This document shows, in pieces, positions 34,394-43,146 of a stretch of 64,000 nucleotides of DNA (positions within the stretch are counted from its first letter, which is position 1; every line of letters begins with the position of its first letter). Where the stretch lies: NCBI RefSeq assembly GCF_006874625.1, contig NZ_CP030034.1, forward strand, positions 2,480,001 through 2,544,000, written 5' to 3'. The notes under the pieces were generated by a model that was not told where the DNA came from, ran no database searches, and saw only the letters and a list, made by a program, of their open reading frames with translations. Source of the DNA: Bdellovibrio sp. NC01 (GTDB lineage Bacteria; Bdellovibrionota; Bdellovibrionia; Bdellovibrionales; Bdellovibrionaceae). The position numbers and the translations under genes are program-made.

Positions 34394-35299
34394 TTACCAG
34401 TTGAAGCTAGATTCGTCGTAGCCCCAGCCAGCCAAAGCTTTTTTGTACATACCTTTCATGAACTTTTGAGCTTGGTATGGTTTCAAACCAAGAGCAGCAG
34501 CAGAACGGTTTGTAACATCTTGCATACCAGCTTTATCACCAGCAGCTAGATCTTTAACAGCAGCCAAAGCGTCAGAGAATTGCACGCCGAATACTGCTTT
34601 GAAAGTTTTGTCCATGTCTTTCTCAGAAGTAGTACCGCGTTCAGCAGCAGCTACCGCCCAAGAGTTCAATGCAGACGCAACTGCAGTCGCTTTATCTTGT
34701 TTGAAACCGTAGTCTTTAACAAGTTTATCAGCAGCCATTTTAACAAGTTGTTTGTTAGATTCAGAGTTCAAAGCAGCAAAGTTTGAATCTGAAGCTGAGC
34801 TAGAACCATTTTCGTTGATTGCTTGACCGTAGTTACCTGCGTATTGGTTTGCAGAGTAAAGAACGCCGTTTTTACCCAACCAGTATGTACCGTTAGATAC
34901 GTTTTCCCAGTAAAGACCAGTAGTACCTACACCGATAGTTGAACCGCCAACATAACCAGCGAATTGAGATGCGCTAGCGTAGTATTGGAAGTGGCCCAAA
35001 TCGTCGTAAACTGCTGCTTGACCAGAACCGTCGAATTTTACGTACCAAAGGTCGTCTGAACCATAACCGTATTTGTTGTAGTCAGGGTCAGCAGTTACTT
35101 TAATGCGCGCGCCAGTTTGATGGCTGAATGTGCAACCTGGAGTTGCTTGTTGAGTTGTACATACGTCACCGTAAACTGTTTCGTATGGATAGTAGATCAC
35201 TTGGCCGCCACCGCCGCCACCACCACCACCGCCGCCTCCGCAGGCTGCGAATCCAGTAACAACTGCTGTCGCTAATAATGCTCTTAATACGTTTTTCAT
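34394..35299 (-). CDS. Lipoprotein with a 12-residue poly-glycine start
   Basis: 301 residues. The ATG at 35299 follows GGGGAGGAAC; an in-frame ATG 6 codons upstream lacks a ribosome site. Lipobox FAAC, and Cys20 is followed at once by twelve Gly, so the anchor is a flexible leash. Residues 35-150 are aromatic- and Gly-rich with a YYPYETVYGD start, perhaps a small beta domain. The C-terminal half is Ala-rich and helical (AALNSESNKQLVKMAADKLV, then LKPYQAQKFMKGM). No family recognised. The glycine codons form a GGN tract of 36 bases. It follows the subtilisin gene on the same strand with about 30 bases between, so cotranscription is likely. Confidence 0.75.
   Translation of the reverse strand: MKNVLRALLATAVVTGFAACGGGGGGGGGGGGQVIYYPYETVYGDVCTTQQATPGCTFSHQTGARIKVTADPDYNKYGYGSDDLWYVKFDGSGQAAVYDDLGHFQYYASASQFAGYVGGSTIGVGTTGLYWENVSNGTYWLGKNGVLYSANQYAGNYGQAINENGSSSASDSNFAALNSESNKQLVKMAADKLVKDYGFKQDKATAVASALNSWAVAAAERGTTSEKDMDKTFKAVFGVQFSDALAAVKDLAAGDKAGMQDVTNRSAAALGLKPYQAQKFMKGMYKKALAGWGYDESSFNW
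35204..35239 (-). repeat. GGN trinucleotide tract encoding twelve glycines
   Basis: Twelve consecutive Gly codons on the minus strand (CCN triplets on plus), with mixed third bases. Slippage in steps of three would change leash length without a frameshift; this is not a phase-variation tract in the usual sense. Confidence 0.6.
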
Positions 35300-35331
35300 A
35301 TGATGGTTCCTCCCCATTTATTTATTTTGTA

Positions 35332-38300
35332 TTAGTAACTCAACTTCACTCTGAGGATTTTATTTCCACAGAAGTAGTCGAACGAGTGAGCCCCCTGCTC
35401 GCCCTCAAACACCGGAGTGTCGAGAGGTCTACAACCCGCCGAAGACTTAAATCTCAGGCGCGCCGGTGACACCAGTTCAACCGCAGTTCCATCCTTTGCA
35501 AAAACCGGTACCAACATTTTGACACCACGGCTGAGACCCGAAGTCTCTGTCGTGAACAGTGCTGGCAGCTTCGTTTTCGCATCGCGCGAATCACTCAGCG
35601 TTAGAGGGTTATAAAGCGCTGTCATCAGAGAGGCAGGGAAGAAAGTATAACGTTCCATGCTCTTGCTAATGACACCGTTATTCAGAAGATCGTGATACTC
35701 GATTTCTGAGTTCGTAAGGACAAAAGCACCTTTGCGATTTTGCCCTGTGAACGCTGCTCTGACGCGCAATGCGGAGTCAAATTGGGACCGTTGTGCACCA
35801 AGTTGTTGATCCAACAACTCCCAGTTCTTGTTATCGAAGATCGATAATCTTTGCTGACGGTTTAGTCCTTCACCGAACCAAAAGCTACCTGCGAATTCAT
35901 CATTGCTATAATCTAATGACTGAACTTCGCCCACCAACGTATCCAAGATGTTGCGATAAGATTCTTTGTTCGCAAAAAGATCCAGCTCCATGAAGTTCTG
36001 CACTTGGCCGCCGACCATCTCACCAACGGCGAAACTATACAAGTACGAGGGCTTAGCTTCTGTACCCTGATTTTTTGCGAGCAGTACCGGAACGATGCCC
36101 GCCTCTGCCTGCGTTTGACGCGGTTGAATCACGTCGATGATTTTATAGCCGTTATAGTCTTCAACAGCTTTCAACTCATTCTTCTCATTCAAATAATAGA
36201 AGCGCATTTTCGCGGCTTCGTTATCATCTGGATTTTCCCAACGATCTTTAAGCGAGCGTTTCTTAGCTGGATCTTTACCACTTCCCACCCACGCTGGGCG
36301 TTTCGTGTTACCCACTTTTTGCCAGAAGATATTAAACGGCATTTGCGCGATTTTGCTGTCATACGCAAAGCTATCGATCAACTTCATGCGGTTGTCGAAA
36401 ACAAAGAAACTTGTTGGCGATGGAGGAGCATCATCTTCTTCGCTCTTATCTTCAAGAACGCCCAAGACGTAATCGCTTTGACCATCGTTATTCATATCCA
36501 TACGAGCCATCACCTGCTCGTTGAAATTATCAGAGTTGCCATCGATACGAATCTTCGCACCTGTTGCACCACCAGCAGTCACGTAGCTGTCTTGGCCTTT
36601 GTTTGCAACAAGCCACAATTGCCATGCATTGCGATTTTGGGAAACTGCAAAGTAATCGCGAAGTTCTGGATGAGCATCCAAATTTTGATCCACTGGCATG
36701 AACGACGTGCGCACGCCAATTGGTAAACCTGTGATGTTCATAGTTCTGATATCAGAAGCCACCGTGTCTGGAGTCAGCGCCACCGTCACTTCGTTTTCGA
36801 AAACATAACGACGAGCCGCTTGACCATTCACACTGACATCAACAGTTAAATCCAATTCACTTGGAATGCGTGATTGCGATGGATTCGCAGTATCGACGAT
36901 GTCCATTTGTACAACGTAGTTACGCTCTTCACCCATTTTCCATGTCGCAGGATATGGAGCTGCTTCTTTGATCGCCGTGATCCATGGGCGAACAGCTTCT
37001 GGATGCGGCTTTAAGAAATTCGCATTCATTTTCACTTGCGAGATATCAACGGCTTGCCACTTGTTCACAAATGAAATTTGATAGCTCAAGGTTTTGCTTT
37101 GACGATCCCAAGGGATTTCAACTTTTTCTTTTGTCGCAGGGACAATCAAAGGTTGCGCTGTGACTTTCAAGGCCCCTTCAAGATTCATGTTTCCGGCAAT
37201 AGCGTATTTTGTGTAACTTTCTTTTTCCGGATCAAGGCTCTTAGGTGTCGTATTAGGGAGACCTTCCACAAGGCTCAAGTTCGTCAGTAGCGGACGTGCA
37301 GAAAGGATCAGACGAGGATAAATCTCTTCCGCAGGAATACCACGCGCTAACATTTCAGCAATCGCAGCTGTCACGAAAGGAGTTGCCTGAGACGTACCCG
37401 ACAAGAATTCGTAACCCAATGTTGAGCGGAAACGGATAGGACGTTTGCTTTCAGGATAAGTGCTTAGGATGTTCACACCTGGAGCCACGATATCAACGCC
37501 ACTACCGAAGTTTGAAAAGTGCGCCATTGCGCCGTCAGGACCCGCAGCACCCACACAGATCACGTTCTTGTAAGCACAAGGACGAAGAAGTGCGCGAGTG
37601 GAGTCATTCCCTGCTGCCGCAACGATAATCACGCCACGGGATTGAGCTTCAGCGATCACTTGTCTCATAAAATCAGAATCAACAACTTGTGGCCAACCCA
37701 TAGAGAAGTTGATCACCTTTGCACCCGAGCGCATCGCATAGATCACGCCACGTGCAACCATGTCACCCAAACTGCGATTGATTTCAGCTTTACCTTCTTC
37801 AGTCGGAGAATCCGTAATAGACAACGGCTTCATCGGTTCACTTGGTTGGGTACCGATCACTTGCACCGGCAAGATTTCAACGTTTTGACTTAAACCACGA
37901 ACACCGATGTTGTTATCGGCAATCGCAGCGATAATACCAGATACGTGTGTCCCGTGACCTTGACTGTCGTCAAAATCAGGACGACCCATGATGTTTGCCG
38001 CGTTCGTACCACCCAGCAAAGACCACCCCTGGCAATCTAGTGGGTAACCGTTCTTATCTTGATCGACTTCAGGATTTTTTAGATCCATCCATTTTTGTTC
38101 GCAGACTTTGCGATCAGAATCTTCAAGACACTTTTTGAATTTTTCAAGCGCTTTACATTCTGATTCATTACGGTGGATCACACCTTTTAAATCCGGATGG
38201 TCTGCTTGAATACCTGTATCCAATACAGCCACGATCACTTTTTTAGGCGCTTTATAAGGAGCTGGCAAACGAACATCTTCACCCGCACGTGCTTGCACGC

Positions 38301-38442
38301 GGTAGATGTGCAAAGGATCTAAGTCGATCGTTTGCATTTGGCCTTGATTATTTAAACCCCACTGCGCATCACCGAATGGATCCGCAGCATGGGCTGACAA
38401 TGACAATGTAGTGGCAATAAAGCTTGCGACAAAGAGTTTCAT
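35332..38442 (-). CDS. Exported subtilisin-like serine protease (S8) with beta-rich C-terminal extension
   Basis: 1036 residues; AAGGAGGG precedes the ATG, which overlaps the upstream stop (TAATG). Signal peptide MKLFVASFIATTLSLSAHA. The catalytic triad is complete: D75 in VAVLDTGIQADHP, H163 in GHGTHVSGI, S351 in LSGTSQATPF, with oxyanion N279 in AAAGNDS. The mature enzyme starts almost directly with the catalytic domain, so an I9-type propeptide is absent or minimal. Residues 420-1036 are beta-rich and include a DMNNDGQSDYVLGV loop like the calcium loops of FG-GAP/VCBS repeats, which may bind calcium or targets. It belongs to the exported-protein block and is likely secreted during predation. 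Confidence 0.88.
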   Translation of the reverse strand: MKLFVASFIATTLSLSAHAADPFGDAQWGLNNQGQMQTIDLDPLHIYRVQARAGEDVRLPAPYKAPKKVIVAVLDTGIQADHPDLKGVIHRNESECKALEKFKKCLEDSDRKVCEQKWMDLKNPEVDQDKNGYPLDCQGWSLLGGTNAANIMGRPDFDDSQGHGTHVSGIIAAIADNNIGVRGLSQNVEILPVQVIGTQPSEPMKPLSITDSPTEEGKAEINRSLGDMVARGVIYAMRSGAKVINFSMGWPQVVDSDFMRQVIAEAQSRGVIIVAAAGNDSTRALLRPCAYKNVICVGAAGPDGAMAHFSNFGSGVDIVAPGVNILSTYPESKRPIRFRSTLGYEFLSGTSQATPFVTAAIAEMLARGIPAEEIYPRLILSARPLLTNLSLVEGLPNTTPKSLDPEKESYTKYAIAGNMNLEGALKVTAQPLIVPATKEKVEIPWDRQSKTLSYQISFVNKWQAVDISQVKMNANFLKPHPEAVRPWITAIKEAAPYPATWKMGEERNYVVQMDIVDTANPSQSRIPSELDLTVDVSVNGQAARRYVFENEVTVALTPDTVASDIRTMNITGLPIGVRTSFMPVDQNLDAHPELRDYFAVSQNRNAWQLWLVANKGQDSYVTAGGATGAKIRIDGNSDNFNEQVMARMDMNNDGQSDYVLGVLEDKSEEDDAPPSPTSFFVFDNRMKLIDSFAYDSKIAQMPFNIFWQKVGNTKRPAWVGSGKDPAKKRSLKDRWENPDDNEAAKMRFYYLNEKNELKAVEDYNGYKIIDVIQPRQTQAEAGIVPVLLAKNQGTEAKPSYLYSFAVGEMVGGQVQNFMELDLFANKESYRNILDTLVGEVQSLDYSNDEFAGSFWFGEGLNRQQRLSIFDNKNWELLDQQLGAQRSQFDSALRVRAAFTGQNRKGAFVLTNSEIEYHDLLNNGVISKSMERYTFFPASLMTALYNPLTLSDSRDAKTKLPALFTTETSGLSRGVKMLVPVFAKDGTAVELVSPARLRFKSSAGCRPLDTPVFEGEQGAHSFDYFCGNKILRVKLSY

Positions 38443-41400
38443 TATTTGAACCCTCCTTGAGTACGATCCAGTTCTATTGGCGAAATACGTGTTTTCGTCG
38501 CGAACATGTTGATCAAACCGTTTGCGTAATCCAAATTTTTCTTCGGATCGCCCAATGTGTTTGAGAAGTATTCGATATCCCCGTCTTCATCACCAGTACG
38601 GAAACCGTTGATGCGCACGAAGAACACATAGTTTTCAGGGCCCAAGAATTTCAACAACTGTGGCAATGGGATTTCTTCATCCAAGATATAAAGAACCGAA
38701 GTCATCCACTTCGTTTGTTCTTTTTTATCTTTCGGATATGAACGAGCCATGTTGATCAAGTTTTTCACCCACGGCATCAAGCATTGATAGTAAGTGCCGT
38801 TCACCCAGTAACCAGAGTTGGTGTTACTCACGTGATCACGCTGTCTTGATGTTTGTTCCGAGTGCGCTTGTTCACACATGTTGTTGAACCACGCAAGACC
38901 CGTTTTGTAATCGCCATTACCAAAGATCTTCATCAAATCGTCGAAGAACTCGCGGTCGTTGGCCTTTGCAGGTTTACCCATTTTTTCGCTTAATTTTTGG
39001 AACAAGCGTCCAAAGAATCTTGCGTTATCAACATCTTTACCATCAGCATCCGGTTGCAACACAAGGTCACGGATTTTATCCAAACCACCTGGCAACACTG
39101 ACAACTGCGCTGTGACACGATAGAAGTCTACAGACGTGACTGTCGAGAACGCTTCAGGTTCAACCAAACGGTAGTTCGCAACAGTCGTGCCTTTGAATTG
39201 ACCTTGAACTTCATCAATAAGGTTTAAGAATTTCTTCTTAGATAAATGCCAGCCTCCCCACACGTGTTGAAGGATAGCTACTGACGGATATTGTTTTTGG
39301 TTTACTGTAAGATCCGACTCCGTTGTTGCCGTTCTCCAGTAAGCTTTACCAAATGGCGTATTGGCTGGATTCGGGTCATCGCTGTCACCAAGGCTGACTT
39401 GCGCTTTAGGCTGCCATTTATTGATAATGCCAGTGATCCAGTCCATCGCAAAACCAAGAAGGTCACGACCGACAAGCTCGCCTTTTTTGTTCGAGAACAA
39501 AGTCACTTCTTCATCTTTAGGATCAAGTTCTGGAGCATCCACGCTACGTGGGTAGCGGATTTTCAATAAATGATCTTCATTCAAAGAATCTACACGTTGC
39601 GCAAGCAAGCGCGTGCGAATTTCGCGAGTTTTCAAGTTGTGATCGATTTCAAACTTTTGGAATTTGAATTTTGAATACAACAACTCGGTATCGTTATCAC
39701 GGAACAACGAATACAGAACTGGTTTTAAGTTTTTACGAGTATCCAAGAACGTTTTCACGTACTTGTTATCAGTTTGTGACAAATCCAACTGCTCGGCCAT
39801 TTCAGGACGGTAGTCGATCACGAAAGCATCGGTGTGAAGATCCGTGATGTTTGTTTGCGCACGTACTTTCAAGAGATTGATGAAGTAGTTGATGTCCAAC
39901 GTCATGCCCAAGGCTGTTGACGATTGTTTTCTAACGAAAACTTGAACGCCTTCACTTGTTCTCATGAAACTTGTTTGTGACAAGATCACACGTGAACCGT
40001 CGACACCCAAAGCAACTGTATTTAAGAAGTCTAACGGAGTGATACCCATCAAAGTATCAATCGACGCAGACACTTGTGCGTAAGCAGCTAGAGCCACCGA
40101 ATCTGTGATCGTGAAGACTTCGCCTTCACGAAGATCAGACAAGAATGCATCCAGAGGAATTTTTGTTGGCGCTTTGCCATCGCCAGGAACTTGAACTGTG
40201 TCAGATGCTTTTGGATCTGTTTGTCCAAGCACCGCACCTAATTTTTCCATGAATCTTGGAATCACAAGATTTTGCCATGGAACTTTCACGCCCTCTTGAA
40301 TTGAAAGCAACGGACGAACGTGAGTGTAATCACGTGTGATCATCAAGTTCGCGCCACCCACAGGACTGATTTTAGGAACACCATCCAAAGCCATGAAGTA
40401 ACCCACACTGCCCGTCAGTGATAAGTTATCCACCAATTGGATCGCAGCCGATGAACCATAGTATGTACCCGTCGTAACCTGACGACCGGCATTCATCGAC
40501 AGACCCGCTACAGGTCCACCCCACGCTTCAACCGGTTGATACAACGGTTCACGCGGATTCGTTCTGATGTGATCGATAATACGTTTTTGAATTTCGTTAC
40601 CACGTTTAACAGCAAGGTCCGACGTGCTTAAGAAAGCCAAATGTTCGTTGATGTGATTGATCGCAGTTTGGATCAATGCTGTCTTACCGCGAATACCCAA
40701 GTAACGTTGCAAGTCACCATCTTGGAATGGCGATTGACGATCACCATGAGCAAAACGTTGCGGATAACCAGGAGCGAACTCCTTCATCACTTTACCGTTT
40801 TGTACTAAGCCTGAAGGTGACGTGATATCCAATGACGGACTTGGCCAGCCCGCAGAGTTTGGAAGATTGAAAAGTTCCAAACCGTTTTTCGCGCGGTAAT
40901 AAAGTTTTGCAAGAACCAAAGATTCAAGCTCTGCCGGGAAAGCCCCCGCTTTGACAATGTCAGAAAAATCTTTCGTTGAAAGTCTTTGCAAACGACGCAT
41001 CAACCAACGCGCATCTTCGTAAGTACAAGCAGCGAATGACTCTGCCGAAGGATGAGTCAGCACCACATTGCCTGAAAGAACGGAACCCAATTTTGGAGAG
41101 AAACGGTTGATACTTTCTGGAACGTCCACCAACGTAAATGGCAAAATCAACGCGCGATACGCACGGTATTTTGAATAACGTTGTACGGCCGCCAACTGCT
41201 CTGGGAAATTTGGATCTGGAGCCATACCCCAGTGAATATCGAAATACTCATCAGAAGCGGGTTCAAGAACCGCGTCAGAGAAAACTACAGAGTGATTTTG
41301 TTTGTTGTCTTCGATCACCCAGTTACGGCTGGCAAGATCGACGATCATGTACTGTTCAGCGTTCGTTAAGAAAGTCTGTTTTTCTTCTTCGCTATTAAAG

Positions 41401-41879
41401 AACACGCGAAGGTTTTTGTAGTATTTCGGAGAAGCGACGTAGTAACCAAGTTTTCTTAAAAGAGCGGCTCTCATCAGAGCTGTGTGCGAATAACGTGAAA
41501 GACTGAAGCGGTAGAATTTAGTTGGATCTTCTTGGCTTTGAACACGAGACATGTACGTGAAAGCCTTACGGATTGCGGCTTCTTCTGACAGGAACTTCAC
41601 ACCCGTGGGTCCGTTCGGGTATGCGCCAGCCACTTCTTCTGTCGCAGGATACGTGCGATCTTGCCACATTTTATTGTCAGCGGGATTGTAAAGGCTGAGG
41701 TCGGTGCCCTTCTGAGCCATCGCTGCGGCTTGACCGACATCAATAGCTTGGCCAGAACCTGCGATAAGGTCTGCGGCAGGCTTCTTTACTGAATTGAGCG
41801 GCAACGAAACGCTTTCCGCGCTCGCGATCGACAGCGCCATGAGGCACAAGGCGAAGACGATAACTATTCTTAATGACAT
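38442..41879 (-). CDS. Large exported protein of unknown function (1145 aa)
   Basis: The ATG at 41879 follows GAGGTTCGG; the frame extends 16 codons upstream without a ribosome site. Signal peptide MSLRIVIVFALCLMALSIASA. The mature chain is mixed alpha/beta and has a few Cys pairs (FAACTYED; NMCEQAHS and YQCLMPW near the C-terminus). The middle holds strand-rich repeats (GSVGYFMALDGVP, YTHVRPLLSIQEG) resembling a barrel or barrel-like sheet, while both ends are helical. No domain is recognised. Its stop overlaps the subtilisin start (TAATG), so the two are tightly coupled. A role as a partner, substrate or secretion aid of the protease is inference. Confidence 0.75.
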   Translation of the reverse strand: MSLRIVIVFALCLMALSIASAESVSLPLNSVKKPAADLIAGSGQAIDVGQAAAMAQKGTDLSLYNPADNKMWQDRTYPATEEVAGAYPNGPTGVKFLSEEAAIRKAFTYMSRVQSQEDPTKFYRFSLSRYSHTALMRAALLRKLGYYVASPKYYKNLRVFFNSEEEKQTFLTNAEQYMIVDLASRNWVIEDNKQNHSVVFSDAVLEPASDEYFDIHWGMAPDPNFPEQLAAVQRYSKYRAYRALILPFTLVDVPESINRFSPKLGSVLSGNVVLTHPSAESFAACTYEDARWLMRRLQRLSTKDFSDIVKAGAFPAELESLVLAKLYYRAKNGLELFNLPNSAGWPSPSLDITSPSGLVQNGKVMKEFAPGYPQRFAHGDRQSPFQDGDLQRYLGIRGKTALIQTAINHINEHLAFLSTSDLAVKRGNEIQKRIIDHIRTNPREPLYQPVEAWGGPVAGLSMNAGRQVTTGTYYGSSAAIQLVDNLSLTGSVGYFMALDGVPKISPVGGANLMITRDYTHVRPLLSIQEGVKVPWQNLVIPRFMEKLGAVLGQTDPKASDTVQVPGDGKAPTKIPLDAFLSDLREGEVFTITDSVALAAYAQVSASIDTLMGITPLDFLNTVALGVDGSRVILSQTSFMRTSEGVQVFVRKQSSTALGMTLDINYFINLLKVRAQTNITDLHTDAFVIDYRPEMAEQLDLSQTDNKYVKTFLDTRKNLKPVLYSLFRDNDTELLYSKFKFQKFEIDHNLKTREIRTRLLAQRVDSLNEDHLLKIRYPRSVDAPELDPKDEEVTLFSNKKGELVGRDLLGFAMDWITGIINKWQPKAQVSLGDSDDPNPANTPFGKAYWRTATTESDLTVNQKQYPSVAILQHVWGGWHLSKKKFLNLIDEVQGQFKGTTVANYRLVEPEAFSTVTSVDFYRVTAQLSVLPGGLDKIRDLVLQPDADGKDVDNARFFGRLFQKLSEKMGKPAKANDREFFDDLMKIFGNGDYKTGLAWFNNMCEQAHSEQTSRQRDHVSNTNSGYWVNGTYYQCLMPWVKNLINMARSYPKDKKEQTKWMTSVLYILDEEIPLPQLLKFLGPENYVFFVRINGFRTGDEDGDIEYFSNTLGDPKKNLDYANGLINMFATKTRISPIELDRTQGGFK

Positions 41880-41992
41880 ACCGAACCTCAAATCTGGTGT
41901 CAAAAGGACCCGAAACCGGCTCAGCAAGGACTAGGCCACATTACGGCACCACCATGCAAAAACCACCCGGGCATCAGTTTCATCTGGAACAG

Positions 41993-42021
41993 AAAAAGCC
42001 TCCGGTTTCCGAAGGCCTTTT
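41993..42021 (-). terminator. Terminator-like hairpin downstream of the papain-like gene
   Basis: On the minus strand AAGGCCTTCGG-aaa-CCGGAGGCTTTTT gives a 10-pair stem with one mismatch, then a T-run. It separates the papain-like gene from the 1145-residue gene, so those are probably separate transcription units. Confidence 0.75.
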
Positions 42022-42054
42022 GGAAAATTTATATCTGTGCTTAAAAGAACCGCA

Positions 42055-43044
42055 CTATTTGCAGACTGCTTGATAGTGCTTTAACAGCGCTCTTTCGAAG
42101 TCACCGCGCTCGTCTTCACTCACAATGAAAGTTCCAAGCGCTGCGTTAGTCCCGAGTACTGTCGGAGCATAGAACTGTTGTGACGTAGGATCGAAAATTA
42201 CCGACTGATCGCGAACAGGTTGATTAGAGTCATACACCGTAAATCGAATGACACCCGAAGCATCTTTCGTGAACGACTTCGCCATCACCACGTGTTGGGT
42301 TGTTTGATCGACGCGCAAGTTGATCAACGTTAAACGTTTACCGCTAAGGTTTCTCATCAACTGATTTGCGGTTTCCACGTTCGTGCCTTGATCGCGCGCA
42401 CCAGAGCCCGCCCCCATGCCGATGTTACCAAAACGGAAAAAACGGAAAGATTGGTTATACTCTACTTCACCTTTAAATCGGCGCACTTTTCCTGTTTCGC
42501 CTGAGATACCGTTGGCCATATCTGTCCAAAGATTTTGTCCACCTTTGAAGTATCCTTGCCCCAAAGAGTTTTCCGACAATTTGAACACTTCATAATTGCG
42601 CAAAGGGAACTCTCTCACTTTTTCTGGATGATCGTAATCTAGTGACGGTTCGCTTCGACGAATCATGTTTAACACTTTTCTTGTCTGCTCTTCCGAATGA
42701 TCCACCGATGACTCGTTATAACGAGCAAGGTACGAGAACATGCGCTGAGTGCTGCTTAAAGCCCAGCAGTTCGCGATAGGAAACCCGCCACTATTAAATG
42801 CCCAGTTCTCTGTCGGGATGTTGCGTACTTCGTCGAAAGCATCGTCGCGAATCGCCGCATAAATCGCAGCTGTAGAGATATTATTGCAACTAAGATTACG
42901 AACTAAAGAGTCCGTGATGATTTTATCTGAGATTTTCGTTTTGGAGTCGCCGCCAAATCCCCAACCGTAAGCTTTTTCAGCCGTTAGGAATAGAGATGAA
43001 GCCACACTTAATGTGAAGACGGTAAAAATAAAAATTGCTCTCAT
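42055..43044 (-). CDS. Exported protein, possible papain-like cysteine protease
   Basis: 329 residues. The ATG at 43044 follows GAGGAAC, with a signal peptide (AIFIFTVFTLSVASSLFLTA). Residues 88-100, FPIANCWALSSTQ, carry the C-W-A-x-S pattern around the papain nucleophile (C93). A His follows in TTQHVVMAKSF (H251) and a polar pair in VYDSNQP (D272/N274), the order and spacing of a papain/transglutaminase-fold triad. A further Cys near the N-terminus (NLSCNN) may form a disulphide. This is a fold-level guess; I cannot name a peptidase family. The gene stands between the barrel paralog and the 1145-residue gene, and is bounded by a hairpin on each side. Confidence 0.65.
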   Translation of the reverse strand: MRAIFIFTVFTLSVASSLFLTAEKAYGWGFGGDSKTKISDKIITDSLVRNLSCNNISTAAIYAAIRDDAFDEVRNIPTENWAFNSGGFPIANCWALSSTQRMFSYLARYNESSVDHSEEQTRKVLNMIRRSEPSLDYDHPEKVREFPLRNYEVFKLSENSLGQGYFKGGQNLWTDMANGISGETGKVRRFKGEVEYNQSFRFFRFGNIGMGAGSGARDQGTNVETANQLMRNLSGKRLTLINLRVDQTTQHVVMAKSFTKDASGVIRFTVYDSNQPVRDQSVIFDPTSQQFYAPTVLGTNAALGTFIVSEDERGDFERALLKHYQAVCK

Positions 43045-43115
43045 GGTTACGTTCCTCGATGGGAAGACCAGAGAGCAATTCACAAACCACCATCAGATCG
43101 TGGTTATTTAGTCTA

Positions 43116-43140
43116 CACCTGTCTAAGCCCTAGACAGGTG
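43116..43140. terminator. Perfect hairpin between barrel paralog and papain-like gene
   Basis: CACCTGTCTA and TAGACAGGTG pair perfectly around a 5-base loop, with no T-run. A smaller hairpin (AACCAC/GTGGTT at about 43085-43105) follows in the direction of transcription. Possible transcript-stability or attenuation elements. Confidence 0.55.
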
Positions 43141-43146
43141 ACATTC

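Noticed and set aside
35204-35239. Phase-variation tract in the poly-Gly lipoprotein
   Set aside because: The repeat unit is three bases, so slippage changes length but does not switch the gene off.
36004-36726. 240-codon plus-strand frame across the subtilisin gene
   Set aside because: It lies antisense to an S8 protease with a full triad and signal peptide; it has no ribosome site or domain, so it is a codon-bias shadow.
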